Source: SIAJ01 sp036266155
GTDB lineage: Bacteria; Planctomycetota; Planctomycetia; Gemmatales; Gemmataceae
DNA: 29,311 nt
Direction: 5' to 3'
Assembly: GCA_036266155.1 (NCBI GenBank)
Contig: DATANR010000449.1
Span: forward strand, 1-29,311
A program made the position numbers and the translations under genes. Below, piece by piece: positions 8,612 through 16,222 of the stretch (positions within the stretch are counted from its first letter, which is position 1; every line of letters starts with the position of its first letter). Below the pieces are notes generated by a model. That model had not been told where the DNA came from. It did no database searches and saw only the letters and a list, made by a program, of their open reading frames with translations.

Positions 8612-10420
8612 TCAAACTTCAAACCCCAACAACCGCAGCAACACCAGCCCGTTCCCACGTGGCACAACGCCTGGTCGCAAACGATAGTCGAAGCTAACGC
8701 GGCCGTCGGAAATCTGATCCTCGAAATGCACGTTCTCCGCTCGTTTGCCGAGTCGATCGACGATCTCAGCGAGCGCCAGGTCGTGTGTGGAAACCATGCC
8801 GATCGCAGTGTTCTTTAGCAAAGCCATGATCACAACTTCAGCCCCAACGCGGCGATCATGTGAGTTCGTGCCGCGCAGGATTTCGTCGAGCAGAAACAGA
8901 ATCGGCCGCAGGCCCTGCGTGAGATCGCGAATCTCGCGGAGCCGTTTCAACTCGGCGGCGAACGCGGAGAGACCGTCTTGCAGTGAATCGCCTTGCCGCA
9001 TGGCCGTCGCCACTTGCACCGGCGACACGCGGAGCCGAGTGGCACAGACAGGAGAACCCGCGAGCGCCAATACCACGTTCACGCCGACGGCGCGCATCAA
9101 TGTGCTCTTTCCCGACATGTTCGAGCCGCTGACAAGCATGAGCGCCGGTTCGCTGCCGAGACGGACGTCATTGGGCACGCGGCGGTTCGCCGGCAGCAAC
9201 GGGTGGCCGATCCCATCGGCATCGATGAGCGGTCCGTCCAGCGCAATTTCAGCGAGCGGGAAAGTCGGATGCTGGTAGCCAAACGCGGCGAACGACACGA
9301 TCGCTTCGAACTTGCCGACAGCTTCGAGCCAATCGCGAACCCGACGACCATCGCGGAGTCGCCAGCGTTCGATTGCATAAACGAGATGGGCCGGCACCAT
9401 GAGGACGACGGCAAACGGCAGTGTAAATTGGTTGCGCACAGCCGTGTCCCACGCATCGAGCAAGCTGGCGAGCCGGGCCACGCGGCGTGACGGCGGTTCG
9501 CCGTCGGCACTCAGTGAACTGGAAATTGATTGCAAATACGCACTTCGGAATCCTTGGCTTTCGAGCAGGCGCAGTACCGGCAGAAACGCTTCCAACTCTG
9601 CGAGCACTGCGCGCGAATCCCGCATCAATACCTGGATGCGGCTCCACATTCGGCCGACAACGAGGGCTTCCAACATCACAACCAGCAAGAGCGGCGTCGG
9701 CCCGGTTTCGAAGGCAGCCCAAAGGACTGCCGCCACGATGCCGAGAACGCTCAACACAACCGCGATGACTGGCCCGGCGCTGCCCTTGAATACGGGGGCG
9801 CCTGCTGGCCAGGTGAGCAAGTGCCGCGTCTTCAGTTCCGACTTTTCGGGGTCGCCCAGCGTGCCCTGTGCTTCACGCAGATCGACATTCGGCCGCAACT
9901 CGGCGACGGCCGCCTGCCGCGCTTGCACGGAGTCCGGATCGGCGGCGTGGAGCAGCGAGTCGGCAAGCGCATCTTGTCCAGCGGGCGTATGCGCGTCGCA
10001 CAAGTACTGAAAGAGCGACCCTCGGCCAAACAGATCGAGATCGCTCGAATAGGGGTGAGTCGAATCGGCGTAGCGCTCACCCGTCGGTCCGTGGCCGGTC
10101 CAGTGATCTTCCAGGCGATCGAGGGCGCGTTGAAAGTAGCGGGCGGCCAGTTGACGTTGCCGCAACGACCGCGCGGTTCGCCGTTGCCAAGCCGCGGCGA
10201 CGATGAAGGCGACGACCGGCGGCGTGACATAGAAGAGGAAGAGCCACTCGGACGGTCGAACGAGGAAAACGGTAGCCACAATCATCAGGAAGGCGGCGAT
10301 TCGGCAGCGGCCAGCCAGGCGTTCGCGATCTTCCAGTCGACGTGCCATCGCCGAATGCGTTGCCAGCCGACGGGAATACTCCGCGGCCGGGACGGTAGTG
10401 GCGGTCGAATCCGTCCCCAA
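8612..10420 (-). CDS. Membrane-anchored MutS-like ATPase
   Basis: A 602-residue protein with a C-terminal MutS family ATPase domain: Walker A GSNMSGKST (432-440), Walker B ILFLLDEI (507-514) with catalytic Glu513, and the STHDLAL switch (544-550). It lacks the mismatch-binding N-terminal domain of true MutS. Instead it carries hydrophobic stretches at about 41-54 and 61-78, then at about 213-256, and one at about 331-350, so it is probably a membrane protein with cytoplasmic core and ATPase domains. Homologues are usually annotated only as MutS-related, with unknown function; a role in mismatch repair is unlikely. The start is TTG, supported by GGGGAG six bases upstream. It heads a likely operon with the kinase and the sigma factor and diverges from the M48 protease gene. 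Confidence 0.85.
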   Translation of the reverse strand: MGTDSTATTVPAAEYSRRLATHSAMARRLEDRERLAGRCRIAAFLMIVATVFLVRPSEWLFLFYVTPPVVAFIVAAAWQRRTARSLRQRQLAARYFQRALDRLEDHWTGHGPTGERYADSTHPYSSDLDLFGRGSLFQYLCDAHTPAGQDALADSLLHAADPDSVQARQAAVAELRPNVDLREAQGTLGDPEKSELKTRHLLTWPAGAPVFKGSAGPVIAVVLSVLGIVAAVLWAAFETGPTPLLLVVMLEALVVGRMWSRIQVLMRDSRAVLAELEAFLPVLRLLESQGFRSAYLQSISSSLSADGEPPSRRVARLASLLDAWDTAVRNQFTLPFAVVLMVPAHLVYAIERWRLRDGRRVRDWLEAVGKFEAIVSFAAFGYQHPTFPLAEIALDGPLIDADGIGHPLLPANRRVPNDVRLGSEPALMLVSGSNMSGKSTLMRAVGVNVVLALAGSPVCATRLRVSPVQVATAMRQGDSLQDGLSAFAAELKRLREIRDLTQGLRPILFLLDEILRGTNSHDRRVGAEVVIMALLKNTAIGMVSTHDLALAEIVDRLGKRAENVHFEDQISDGRVSFDYRLRPGVVPRGNGLVLLRLLGFEV

Positions 10421-10426
10421 CGTGAA

Positions 10427-10432
10427 CTCCCC
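10427..10432 (-). promoter_or_regulatory. Shine-Dalgarno supporting a TTG start
   Basis: On the minus strand GGGGAG is followed by TTCACG and then TTG at 10420. It is the best ribosome binding site in the region and is the main reason to accept TTG as the start of the MutS-like gene. Confidence 0.6.
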
Positions 10433-10464
10433 AAGAGCCTTGTGCCAAACGTCTTACGAGAAAT

Positions 10465-10492
10465 GTCGACGGCGAGCGAGGTCGCCGTCGAC
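10465..10492. other. Perfect inverted repeat in a divergent intergenic region
   Basis: GTCGACGGCGA (10465-10475) and TCGCCGTCGAC (10482-10492) form a perfect 11-bp stem around GCGAGG. It lies between the divergent MutS-like gene (start 10420) and the M48 gene (start 10511), so it could be an operator for both or a leader hairpin. A TATGAT sequence, one base off the -10 consensus, follows at 10499-10504 on the plus strand, but no matching -35 is evident. Confidence 0.5.
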
Positions 10493-10510
10493 CTGACGTA
10501 TGATAACGTC

Positions 10511-12055
10511 ATGCAGTTGTTGTTGCCGATTTGCATGATCATCGCGTGCCTGCCGATCGCGTGGCCGGGCCCTCCGTTGGGCCTTGGGCCGACCGGCAGC
10601 GCCGTCATGACGGCCGTCGTCGTTGTCGCGCTCCTGTTCGTCGCGCGAACAATCGCACGGTCGACGGTGGTACGCAGTGCCCTTGAGCCGGAAAACCATG
10701 CCGCGACTGCCCGAAGCTACGGTCGTCGCCGCTACGCGTTCGTGTTCCTCAACCTCGGCGCGATGTGGTTCGTCCTCCTGGCGTGTGGCTGGGGCTGGGC
10801 GGTCCGCGAGTCGCTGTCATTTCACCAGTACGTGCAATTCGAAGATGAACCCGTCGACCACCCTTTTCTGTTGCCGGGTGCGGAGTTCGTCGTGCTGGCC
10901 CCTTACTTGATCACAATGATCGGTTCGTGGGCCATCTTCTTCGACGCTGAGCGCGTGCTGCAAGTGACCGGCTCGGGAACCAACACGGATCGCCGCGAGT
11001 TCTGGACGCGCCGCGGCTACGTCGGCTTCCTTCTGCGTCAGAATCTGCTCGTGCTCTTCTTGCCGGTCTTGTTGACCATTATTCAGCTCAGCGTCTTACG
11101 TGTATTCCCCGATCTCTTGACCAACGTCTGGGCCAAGGCTGGTGGCTTCGCGGCGGGGTTCGCGTTCATTCTCCTCGTCCCGACTCTCGTTCCGTTCTTG
11201 CTGGGACTTCAACCAATGCCGGCCGGCGCGCTTCGCAATCGCCTGGAAGCGGCAGCCAAGCGGATCGGCGTCCGCTATCGCGATCTGTACGTCTGGGACA
11301 CGCGCGGCCACATTGCGACGGCCATGGTGACGGGGCTGATTCCGCGCTTGCGGCCGATCGTCTTCACCGATCTGTTGATCCGCAAACTGAAAGACGATGA
11401 GATCGAAGCCGTCTTCGGCCACGAGGTCGGCCACGTACGCCACGGGCATCTGCTGTATTACCTGGTGTTCCTGTTGCTTTCGTTCCTGACGCTCGGCGCC
11501 GCCTATCGCGCCGTGGAGCTGTCCGGCGGCATCTCGTGGCTGAGCGAAGGGACGGCCTTGGTGCTGTCGGTACTGGTCGCGGGTTGCTATTTGTTCGTGT
11601 TCTTCGGCTTCATCTCCCGGCGCTGCGAACGGCAGGCCGACGTGTTCGGCTGCAAGACCGTCTCGTGCGTGGACCCGGCCTGCGCGAATCACGAACCGAC
11701 GACGGCGTTTGTTCACCGCAGCCGTAGCTTGTGCCGAACCGGCATCGACACTTTCGTGCGGGCGTTGGCGACGGTGGAAGAAGTCAACGGGTCGGGCGAC
11801 AAGGACTCCAGCGACCGCGGCACGTCGAGTCGGGCCGCCGGATTGGTTCGCTTCGTCGGCGTCTGGCTCAGCACCTGGCAACACGGAACAATCGCGAAGC
11901 GGATCGAGTTCTTGAAGACACTTGACGAAAGGACCGAACGACGATTCCAGCTACGGGTGACGATGGTTCGCTGGGCCGCCGTGATTCTGCTGCTCGCAGG
12001 AATCGTGGCGGTTTCACTCTGGAGCGGTTGGCAAACGGTGATCGAAGGCGCGTGA
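10511..12055 (+). CDS. Integral-membrane M48 family zinc metalloprotease
   Basis: A 514-residue protein (from ATG 10511) with at least seven hydrophobic segments. The zinc site is HEVGH (residues 304-308), in VFGHEVGHVRHGH, with the third ligand Glu373 in CERQADVFG, the expected EXXXD spacing of M48 (HtpX/Ste24-like) peptidases. Membrane segments lie at about 1-15, 33-48, 76-93, 124-143, 176-195, 212-233, 314-330 and 350-368, and a last one near the C-terminus. A Cys cluster (372, 381, 386, 391) sits beside the third ligand and is unusual. An in-frame ATG at 10463 would add 16 residues encoded by the inverted repeat. The reading frame continues much further upstream only as antisense to the MutS-like gene. 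It probably degrades misfolded membrane proteins. mnmA follows after 58 bases. Confidence 0.85.
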   Translation: MQLLLPICMIIACLPIAWPGPPLGLGPTGSAVMTAVVVVALLFVARTIARSTVVRSALEPENHAATARSYGRRRYAFVFLNLGAMWFVLLACGWGWAVRESLSFHQYVQFEDEPVDHPFLLPGAEFVVLAPYLITMIGSWAIFFDAERVLQVTGSGTNTDRREFWTRRGYVGFLLRQNLLVLFLPVLLTIIQLSVLRVFPDLLTNVWAKAGGFAAGFAFILLVPTLVPFLLGLQPMPAGALRNRLEAAAKRIGVRYRDLYVWDTRGHIATAMVTGLIPRLRPIVFTDLLIRKLKDDEIEAVFGHEVGHVRHGHLLYYLVFLLLSFLTLGAAYRAVELSGGISWLSEGTALVLSVLVAGCYLFVFFGFISRRCERQADVFGCKTVSCVDPACANHEPTTAFVHRSRSLCRTGIDTFVRALATVEEVNGSGDKDSSDRGTSSRAAGLVRFVGVWLSTWQHGTIAKRIEFLKTLDERTERRFQLRVTMVRWAAVILLLAGIVAVSLWSGWQTVIEGA

Positions 12056-12113
12056 ACTTCGGCTCGTTGAACATGGTCGATCAATTAAGCGAAGTTTCTC
12101 AAAGAGGTTTGTA

Positions 12114-13214
12114 ATGCCCGGTCGGGTGGTGTTGGCAATGTCCGGCGGCGTCGATAGCTCGGCGTCGGCCGTGCTCTTGAAGGAACAGGGCTACGACGTC
12201 GTCGGCCTGTTCATGCGGACCGGCGCGCACTCGGACGAGCCCGACTCCCGTCGCGACAACAAGAAGGGCTGCTGCTCGGCCATCGACGCCGGCGACGCAC
12301 GTCGTGTGGCCGACCGGCTCGACATTCCGTTCTATGCGCTCGATTTCGAACGCGAGTTCGACCAGATCATCGACTACTTCGCCGACGAGTATCTCGCGGG
12401 CCGCACGCCGAATCCATGCGTGGTCTGCAACACCTGGTTGAAGTTCGGCCGCCTGTGGGAATTCGCCCAGGGGATCGACGCCGACTTCATCGCGACCGGC
12501 CACTACGCCCGTGTCGAACGCGGACCCGCCGGCCCGGAACTCCATCGCGGCGCCGACCCGGACAAGGACCAGTCGTATGTCCTCTGGGGCATCAGCCGCG
12601 CGATCCTCGATCGATTGATTTTTCCGGTCGGCAATTATCGCAAGGAAGAGATTCGTTCGCTTGCCCGCCAAGCTGGCCTGAACGAAGTAGCTGGCAAGCC
12701 CGATAGCGTCGAGATCTGCTTCGTTCCCGACGGCGACCACGCGAAGTTGATCCGCAAGCGCCGGCCCGAGCTAGCGACGGCGGGCGTTGTTGTCGATTCG
12801 GACGGCGCCATCCTCGGCGAGCACGACGGCTACGAACGCTTCACGATCGGCCAGCGCAAGGGCCTCGGCATCGCGACCGACCGCAAGCGCTTCGTGCTCG
12901 ACATCGTGCCTGAAACGCGGACGGTTGTTCTCGGCGATCGCGAGGATTTGCTTGCTAGCGGCCTCACGGCTTCGCGCGTCAATTGGTTGATTGAAACGCC
13001 GACGGACCCGCTACGCTGCGTCGCCAAGATTCGCTACCGCAATGCCGGCACGGCTGCCGCTGTGCGAACGACGCCAGACGGCGGCGCCCAGGTTACGTTC
13101 GACGAAGCACAATCGGCCGTGACGCCGGGGCAGTCCGTGGTTTTCTACGAAGGAACGCGCGTGCTCGGCGGCGGATGGATTGAGACGGCGGAACGGGCGA
13201 GCGGAGCACCGTAA
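12114..13214 (+). CDS. mnmA: tRNA-specific 2-thiouridylase MnmA
   Basis: A 366-residue enzyme, the usual family length. It thiolates uridine-34 of tRNAs for Lys, Glu and Gln, using ATP and a persulfide sulfur donor. The PP-loop signature SGGVDSS is at residues 10-16. The active-site Cys105 lies in GRTPNPCVVCN, and the partner Cys202 in SVEICFVPDG; DADFIATGHYARV is also conserved. The C-terminal half holds the expected IGQRKGLG segment. The start has AGAGG upstream (AAAGAGGTTTGTA before ATG). The stop codon lies inside the left arm of a long hairpin that separates it from convergent ruvX. Confidence 0.97.
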   Translation: MPGRVVLAMSGGVDSSASAVLLKEQGYDVVGLFMRTGAHSDEPDSRRDNKKGCCSAIDAGDARRVADRLDIPFYALDFEREFDQIIDYFADEYLAGRTPNPCVVCNTWLKFGRLWEFAQGIDADFIATGHYARVERGPAGPELHRGADPDKDQSYVLWGISRAILDRLIFPVGNYRKEEIRSLARQAGLNEVAGKPDSVEICFVPDGDHAKLIRKRRPELATAGVVVDSDGAILGEHDGYERFTIGQRKGLGIATDRKRFVLDIVPETRTVVLGDREDLLASGLTASRVNWLIETPTDPLRCVAKIRYRNAGTAAAVRTTPDGGAQVTFDEAQSAVTPGQSVVFYEGTRVLGGGWIETAERASGAP

Positions 13215-13261
13215 GGTGCCCGATGTTGTCATCATCGGGCACCTTACGGTGCTCCGCTCGC
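13197..13261. terminator. 29-bp perfect stem-loop between convergent mnmA and ruvX
   Basis: Bases 13197-13225 and 13233-13261 are perfect reverse complements of 29 bp, separated by a 7-base loop (TTGTCAT). Each arm also contains its own small palindrome (GCACC-GTAA-GGTGC and its mirror), so cruciforms are possible. The left arm covers the last codons and stop of mnmA; the right arm ends two bases before the ruvX stop codon. It probably acts as a bidirectional terminator, but it has no T-tract and its sequence resembles a dispersed palindromic repeat captured there. Confidence 0.75.
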
Positions 13262-13263
13262 CG

Positions 13264-13719
13264 CTACCCCTCCAGCGACTTGGCGATCACTTCCGGCGGA
13301 CAGCCCGCTTCGATGAACGCTTGCAACATCACCTGAGCGGCGACCGCATCTCGCCGTGCTTTCCGCTTCTTGTGGGTGAGCCCCGCGGCCCACAATGCCG
13401 ACTCGGCGAACGCCGTCGAGAACCGCTCGTCGGCGAAGATAACGGTAAGGCCCGTCACTTCGCCGAGCCATTTGCCGAAGGCGCGAGATTCATCCGCCTT
13501 GACGCCTTCGCGGCCATTCGTGTGCAGTGGCAATCCGACGACCAGCCCGCCGATCTGCTCGCGTTCAACGAGCGACTTGAAGTAGGCCGCATCCTTCTCG
13601 ACGCCCTGGCGCTGGCGGATTTCCAGCGGCGACGCGATGATCCGGTCCGCGTCCGTGATGGCGAGGCCGATGCGGACGGTGCCAAAGTCGACGCCCAGCA
13701 ATCGTGTGCGTGGCCTCAA
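13264..13719 (-). CDS. ruvX: Putative pre-16S rRNA nuclease / Holliday-junction-resolvase-like YqgF
   Basis: A 151-residue protein, the typical YqgF/RuvX length. The RNase H-like fold begins at once with GVDFGTVRIGLAITD (9-23), containing catalytic Asp11. Further signatures are GGLVVGLPLHTNG (about 57-69), FADERFST (95-102) and RRDAVAAQVML (122-132) with the last acidic site at Asp124. In Escherichia coli the family member processes the 5' end of 16S rRNA. The start is TTG overlapping the stop of the mannose-1-phosphate guanylyltransferase gene (TTGA), with GGAGAAG just upstream, so the two are coupled. Longer frames to 13986 are antisense-like and lack homology signs. The stop codon is two bases from a long hairpin that probably ends the transcript. 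Confidence 0.9.
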   Translation of the reverse strand: MRPRTRLLGVDFGTVRIGLAITDADRIIASPLEIRQRQGVEKDAAYFKSLVEREQIGGLVVGLPLHTNGREGVKADESRAFGKWLGEVTGLTVIFADERFSTAFAESALWAAGLTHKKRKARRDAVAAQVMLQAFIEAGCPPEVIAKSLEG

Positions 13720-14795
13720 AGGTACTTCTCCAGCCCTGGCGTCTTTAAACGATCGACGACTTCTTTCACAGTCCCCTCGTCGCGGCGATCGGCGATGAGC
13801 AAGGCGTCGCCGTCCTGAATGATGAGCAGGTTGTTCACGCCGATGGTAGCGACGATCTTTCCGGGATCGGCCACGATCACGCAGCCGCTCGTCTTGATGC
13901 CGACATGGAGGGCCTGGATTGTGTTCCCGTTCGCGTCCTGCGGATTGCGCCTTTCGAGCGCGAGCCAACTGCCAACGTCGTCCCATTGATACGGGGCCTG
14001 CACCACGAGCACGCGGCTGGCCTTTTCCATGACGGCGAAGTCGATGCTGATTTTCTCCGCCTTGGCATATTCTTCGCGGAAGATCGTGTCTCGCTCCGGC
14101 TTATTCCAGGCATCAGCGATACGTCGGACGGCCGCGTGGATGCCGGGCTTGAGCCGTTCGAGTTCGGCAAGGATCGTCTTCACCTTCCAAACGAAGATGC
14201 CGCTGTTCCAGTCGTATTCGCCACTCGCAACGTATTGCTCGGCGACGTCGCGGCTCGGCTTCTCACGGAAGCCCTTCACTTGAAACGCCTTCACACCCTG
14301 TCGCTGGGCGACGTGCTCGCCGCGCTGGATGTAGCCGTAACCTGTGGCCGGCTCGGTGGGGCGGATACCGAAGGTGATGAGCGCATCGGGAAATTCGTCC
14401 GCGAGTTCGCCAGCAGCGTGAACGGCCCGGCGAAACTCCTGGGCCGGCTCGATTGCGTGATCGGCCGGCATCACAATCATCGTCGCATCGGAATCGTGCC
14501 GGGCGATGAGCGCGGCCCCGAGACCAATGCACGGCGCCGTGTCGCGGCCCATTGGCTCGCCGACGATCTGCGCGGCCGGCACGTTGGGTAATTGCTGCAA
14601 GGCCTCGTCGCGATGTGCGGCCGACGTGACGACCCAACAGCGCTCGGGCGGCACCTGCGCCTCGATGCGGTCGAGCGTCCCTTGTAGAAGCGTGCGCTCG
14701 CCGTCGAACGTGAGGAACTGCTTGGGCCGAGCCGCCCGGCTGCGGGGCCAGAAACGCGTGCCACCACCACCGGCCATGATCATTGCGTGGAGCAT
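13716..14795 (-). CDS. manC: Mannose-1-phosphate guanylyltransferase
   Basis: A 359-residue enzyme that makes GDP-mannose from mannose-1-phosphate and GTP. The N-terminal nucleotidyltransferase signature is AGGGGTRFWPRSR (8-20), followed by RPKQF (23-27). PADHAI, GYGYIQ, VKGFREKP and WNSGIFVW are the expected substrate-site motifs. The length matches the single-domain form without the fused isomerase domain of type II enzymes. It follows the UAP1-like gene after 3 bases and overlaps the ruvX start by 4, so the three genes form one transcription unit. No strong Shine-Dalgarno was seen; translation is probably coupled. The two adjacent nucleotidyltransferases suggest polysaccharide or glycoprotein sugar supply. 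Confidence 0.93.
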   Translation of the reverse strand: MLHAMIMAGGGGTRFWPRSRAARPKQFLTFDGERTLLQGTLDRIEAQVPPERCWVVTSAAHRDEALQQLPNVPAAQIVGEPMGRDTAPCIGLGAALIARHDSDATMIVMPADHAIEPAQEFRRAVHAAGELADEFPDALITFGIRPTEPATGYGYIQRGEHVAQRQGVKAFQVKGFREKPSRDVAEQYVASGEYDWNSGIFVWKVKTILAELERLKPGIHAAVRRIADAWNKPERDTIFREEYAKAEKISIDFAVMEKASRVLVVQAPYQWDDVGSWLALERRNPQDANGNTIQALHVGIKTSGCVIVADPGKIVATIGVNNLLIIQDGDALLIADRRDEGTVKEVVDRLKTPGLEKYL

Positions 14796-14798
14796 GTA

Positions 14799-16193
14799 TT
14801 ACTCAAAATACGTGGGCCCATTGATTGTGCGGCCAGGATCGACGCGCGTCTTGAACTGATCCACATCGAGCGCGAAGCGCGGCGACACTTCCAACGGCAC
14901 CCCTACGTTTCCCCGCGTATCGCGTCGCACCTTGACCCCGGCCGCTGCCAACCACCGGCCGGCCTGATTGCTGATCGCCTGCTTCGCCGTTGTCGGCGAG
15001 TCGGCGCCGTCCGCGTTCTTCACGGGGGCAAACTCGTCTTCCCGCGGCGATTCCATGACTAGCCAGCGCTCCGCCATCGGCAACGCGTCGAACACGAACA
15101 TCTCGAACTTGAGCGCGTTCTCCTTGGCCGGCGTCACCGGCTTCCCCGCATCATCAATGTGCGGCACCTTCTTCTTGGCAATGTGGAACGGCAGGCGCGT
15201 CGCGCCCTGCGTGATTCGCCTCAAGAATGCCAGATCAAACAGATGGATCGCCGGGCTGCCGGCCCGATAGATGAGCTGGCCGTCCTTGTCGCTCAAGTGA
15301 GCTAGTTCGTCCGGCAAGTCGGAATATTCAACGATTCCGCAGCGGCCGTCGACGAGCGCCAGGACGCCCATCTTCTCCCTGGCGTGTACCTTGGCAATGG
15401 CCTTGGACGATGCTTCCGCTTGACGAACGATGTGTTTCCCGAGGAATGCCGGGTCACCAATCTTGACGAGAGGATTATCCACCTGGAAGTAGAAGACGTG
15501 CTTGACACCGCGCGCGGCCACGGCGTCGAGCACACCCGATTCGGACAAGGCGGTCAGCGTACCGCCATGTCCATTGGGGCTGGTGAACAGGACCCCCGGT
15601 GCCTCAAGCAGAAGTCGGCCCGTCGCAATATCGACGGCCGGCATCGTGCCTTGCTGAAAGAAATAGACGTTGTCGCGACCGAGGTCGAAGTAGTTTTGCT
15701 CGGCGAAATACGCCGTCGTGTCCGCATGAGTCGCGGTTGAGGTCATGACGAGAAACGGGACCGGTTTGCCATAACGACGCGCAAGAGCAAACACTTTGTC
15801 CGCATGAATCTGAAAGAGCGTCTTGTTCGACACCGGCCCAATCGGAAACATGCCCTTCGGCTTGTCGAACCCAAGCCGCGTGCCCTGGCCGCCGGCGACG
15901 AGCAAGACGGCCAGTTCGCCGCGAGCCAGCGCTTCATGACCCAGGCGAACCGTGTCGGCATCAATCGTGGCCGACGACTCGGTGGGAATCGGCTTCAAGC
16001 GCTCGGCGGTCGGAGCTTCTGCGGACTGTGTCCGCTTTGCATACAACTCAGCGATCTCATCCAGGTCGATCCCGGCGAGCTGGTTGACAAGTGCCGAGCG
16101 CTCTTGTGCATTGAGACGCTCCCAACTGAGCAGGACATGTTCCTGACTATGGTGGCGAAGCCGATGCATCAGCTCGGGTGGGACGTCGTGCAT
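14799..16193 (-). CDS. UDP-N-acetylhexosamine pyrophosphorylase family protein (eukaryotic UAP1-like)
   Basis: A 464-residue UTP:sugar-1-phosphate uridylyltransferase. The nucleotide-binding motif LLVAGGQGTRLGFDKPKGM spans 97-115. Further segments match UAP1-type enzymes closely: TLFQIHADKV, VYFFQQGTMPAV, a Pro-Asn-Gly-His-Gly-Gly uridine site, FYFQVDNPLVKIGDPAFLG, and the late motifs FEMFVFDAL and PREDEFAPVKNADG. These are hallmarks of the eukaryotic UDP-GlcNAc pyrophosphorylase family rather than of bacterial GlmU, and there is no left-handed beta-helix acetyltransferase domain. The start has GAGAGGAG upstream. It is followed after 3 bases by the GDP-mannose gene. UDP-GlcNAc is the most likely product, but UDP-galactose, UDP-GalNAc or UDP-glucose cannot be excluded from sequence alone. 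Confidence 0.88.
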   Translation of the reverse strand: MHDVPPELMHRLRHHSQEHVLLSWERLNAQERSALVNQLAGIDLDEIAELYAKRTQSAEAPTAERLKPIPTESSATIDADTVRLGHEALARGELAVLLVAGGQGTRLGFDKPKGMFPIGPVSNKTLFQIHADKVFALARRYGKPVPFLVMTSTATHADTTAYFAEQNYFDLGRDNVYFFQQGTMPAVDIATGRLLLEAPGVLFTSPNGHGGTLTALSESGVLDAVAARGVKHVFYFQVDNPLVKIGDPAFLGKHIVRQAEASSKAIAKVHAREKMGVLALVDGRCGIVEYSDLPDELAHLSDKDGQLIYRAGSPAIHLFDLAFLRRITQGATRLPFHIAKKKVPHIDDAGKPVTPAKENALKFEMFVFDALPMAERWLVMESPREDEFAPVKNADGADSPTTAKQAISNQAGRWLAAAGVKVRRDTRGNVGVPLEVSPRFALDVDQFKTRVDPGRTINGPTYFE

Positions 16194-16222
16194 GGTGCTC
16201 CTCTCGTTGGCGTCTATCCATC

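Noticed and set aside
9530..10462. Long open frame upstream of and fused to the M48 protease frame
   Set aside because: It is exactly antisense to the MutS-like gene, has the Arg/Gln-rich composition of a GC-driven shadow frame, and shows no domain. The protease starts at 10511 or 10463.
13720..13986. N-terminal extension of RuvX
   Set aside because: It overlaps the guanylyltransferase coding region and is Arg-rich. The TTG at 13719 gives the normal family length and catalytic Asp11.
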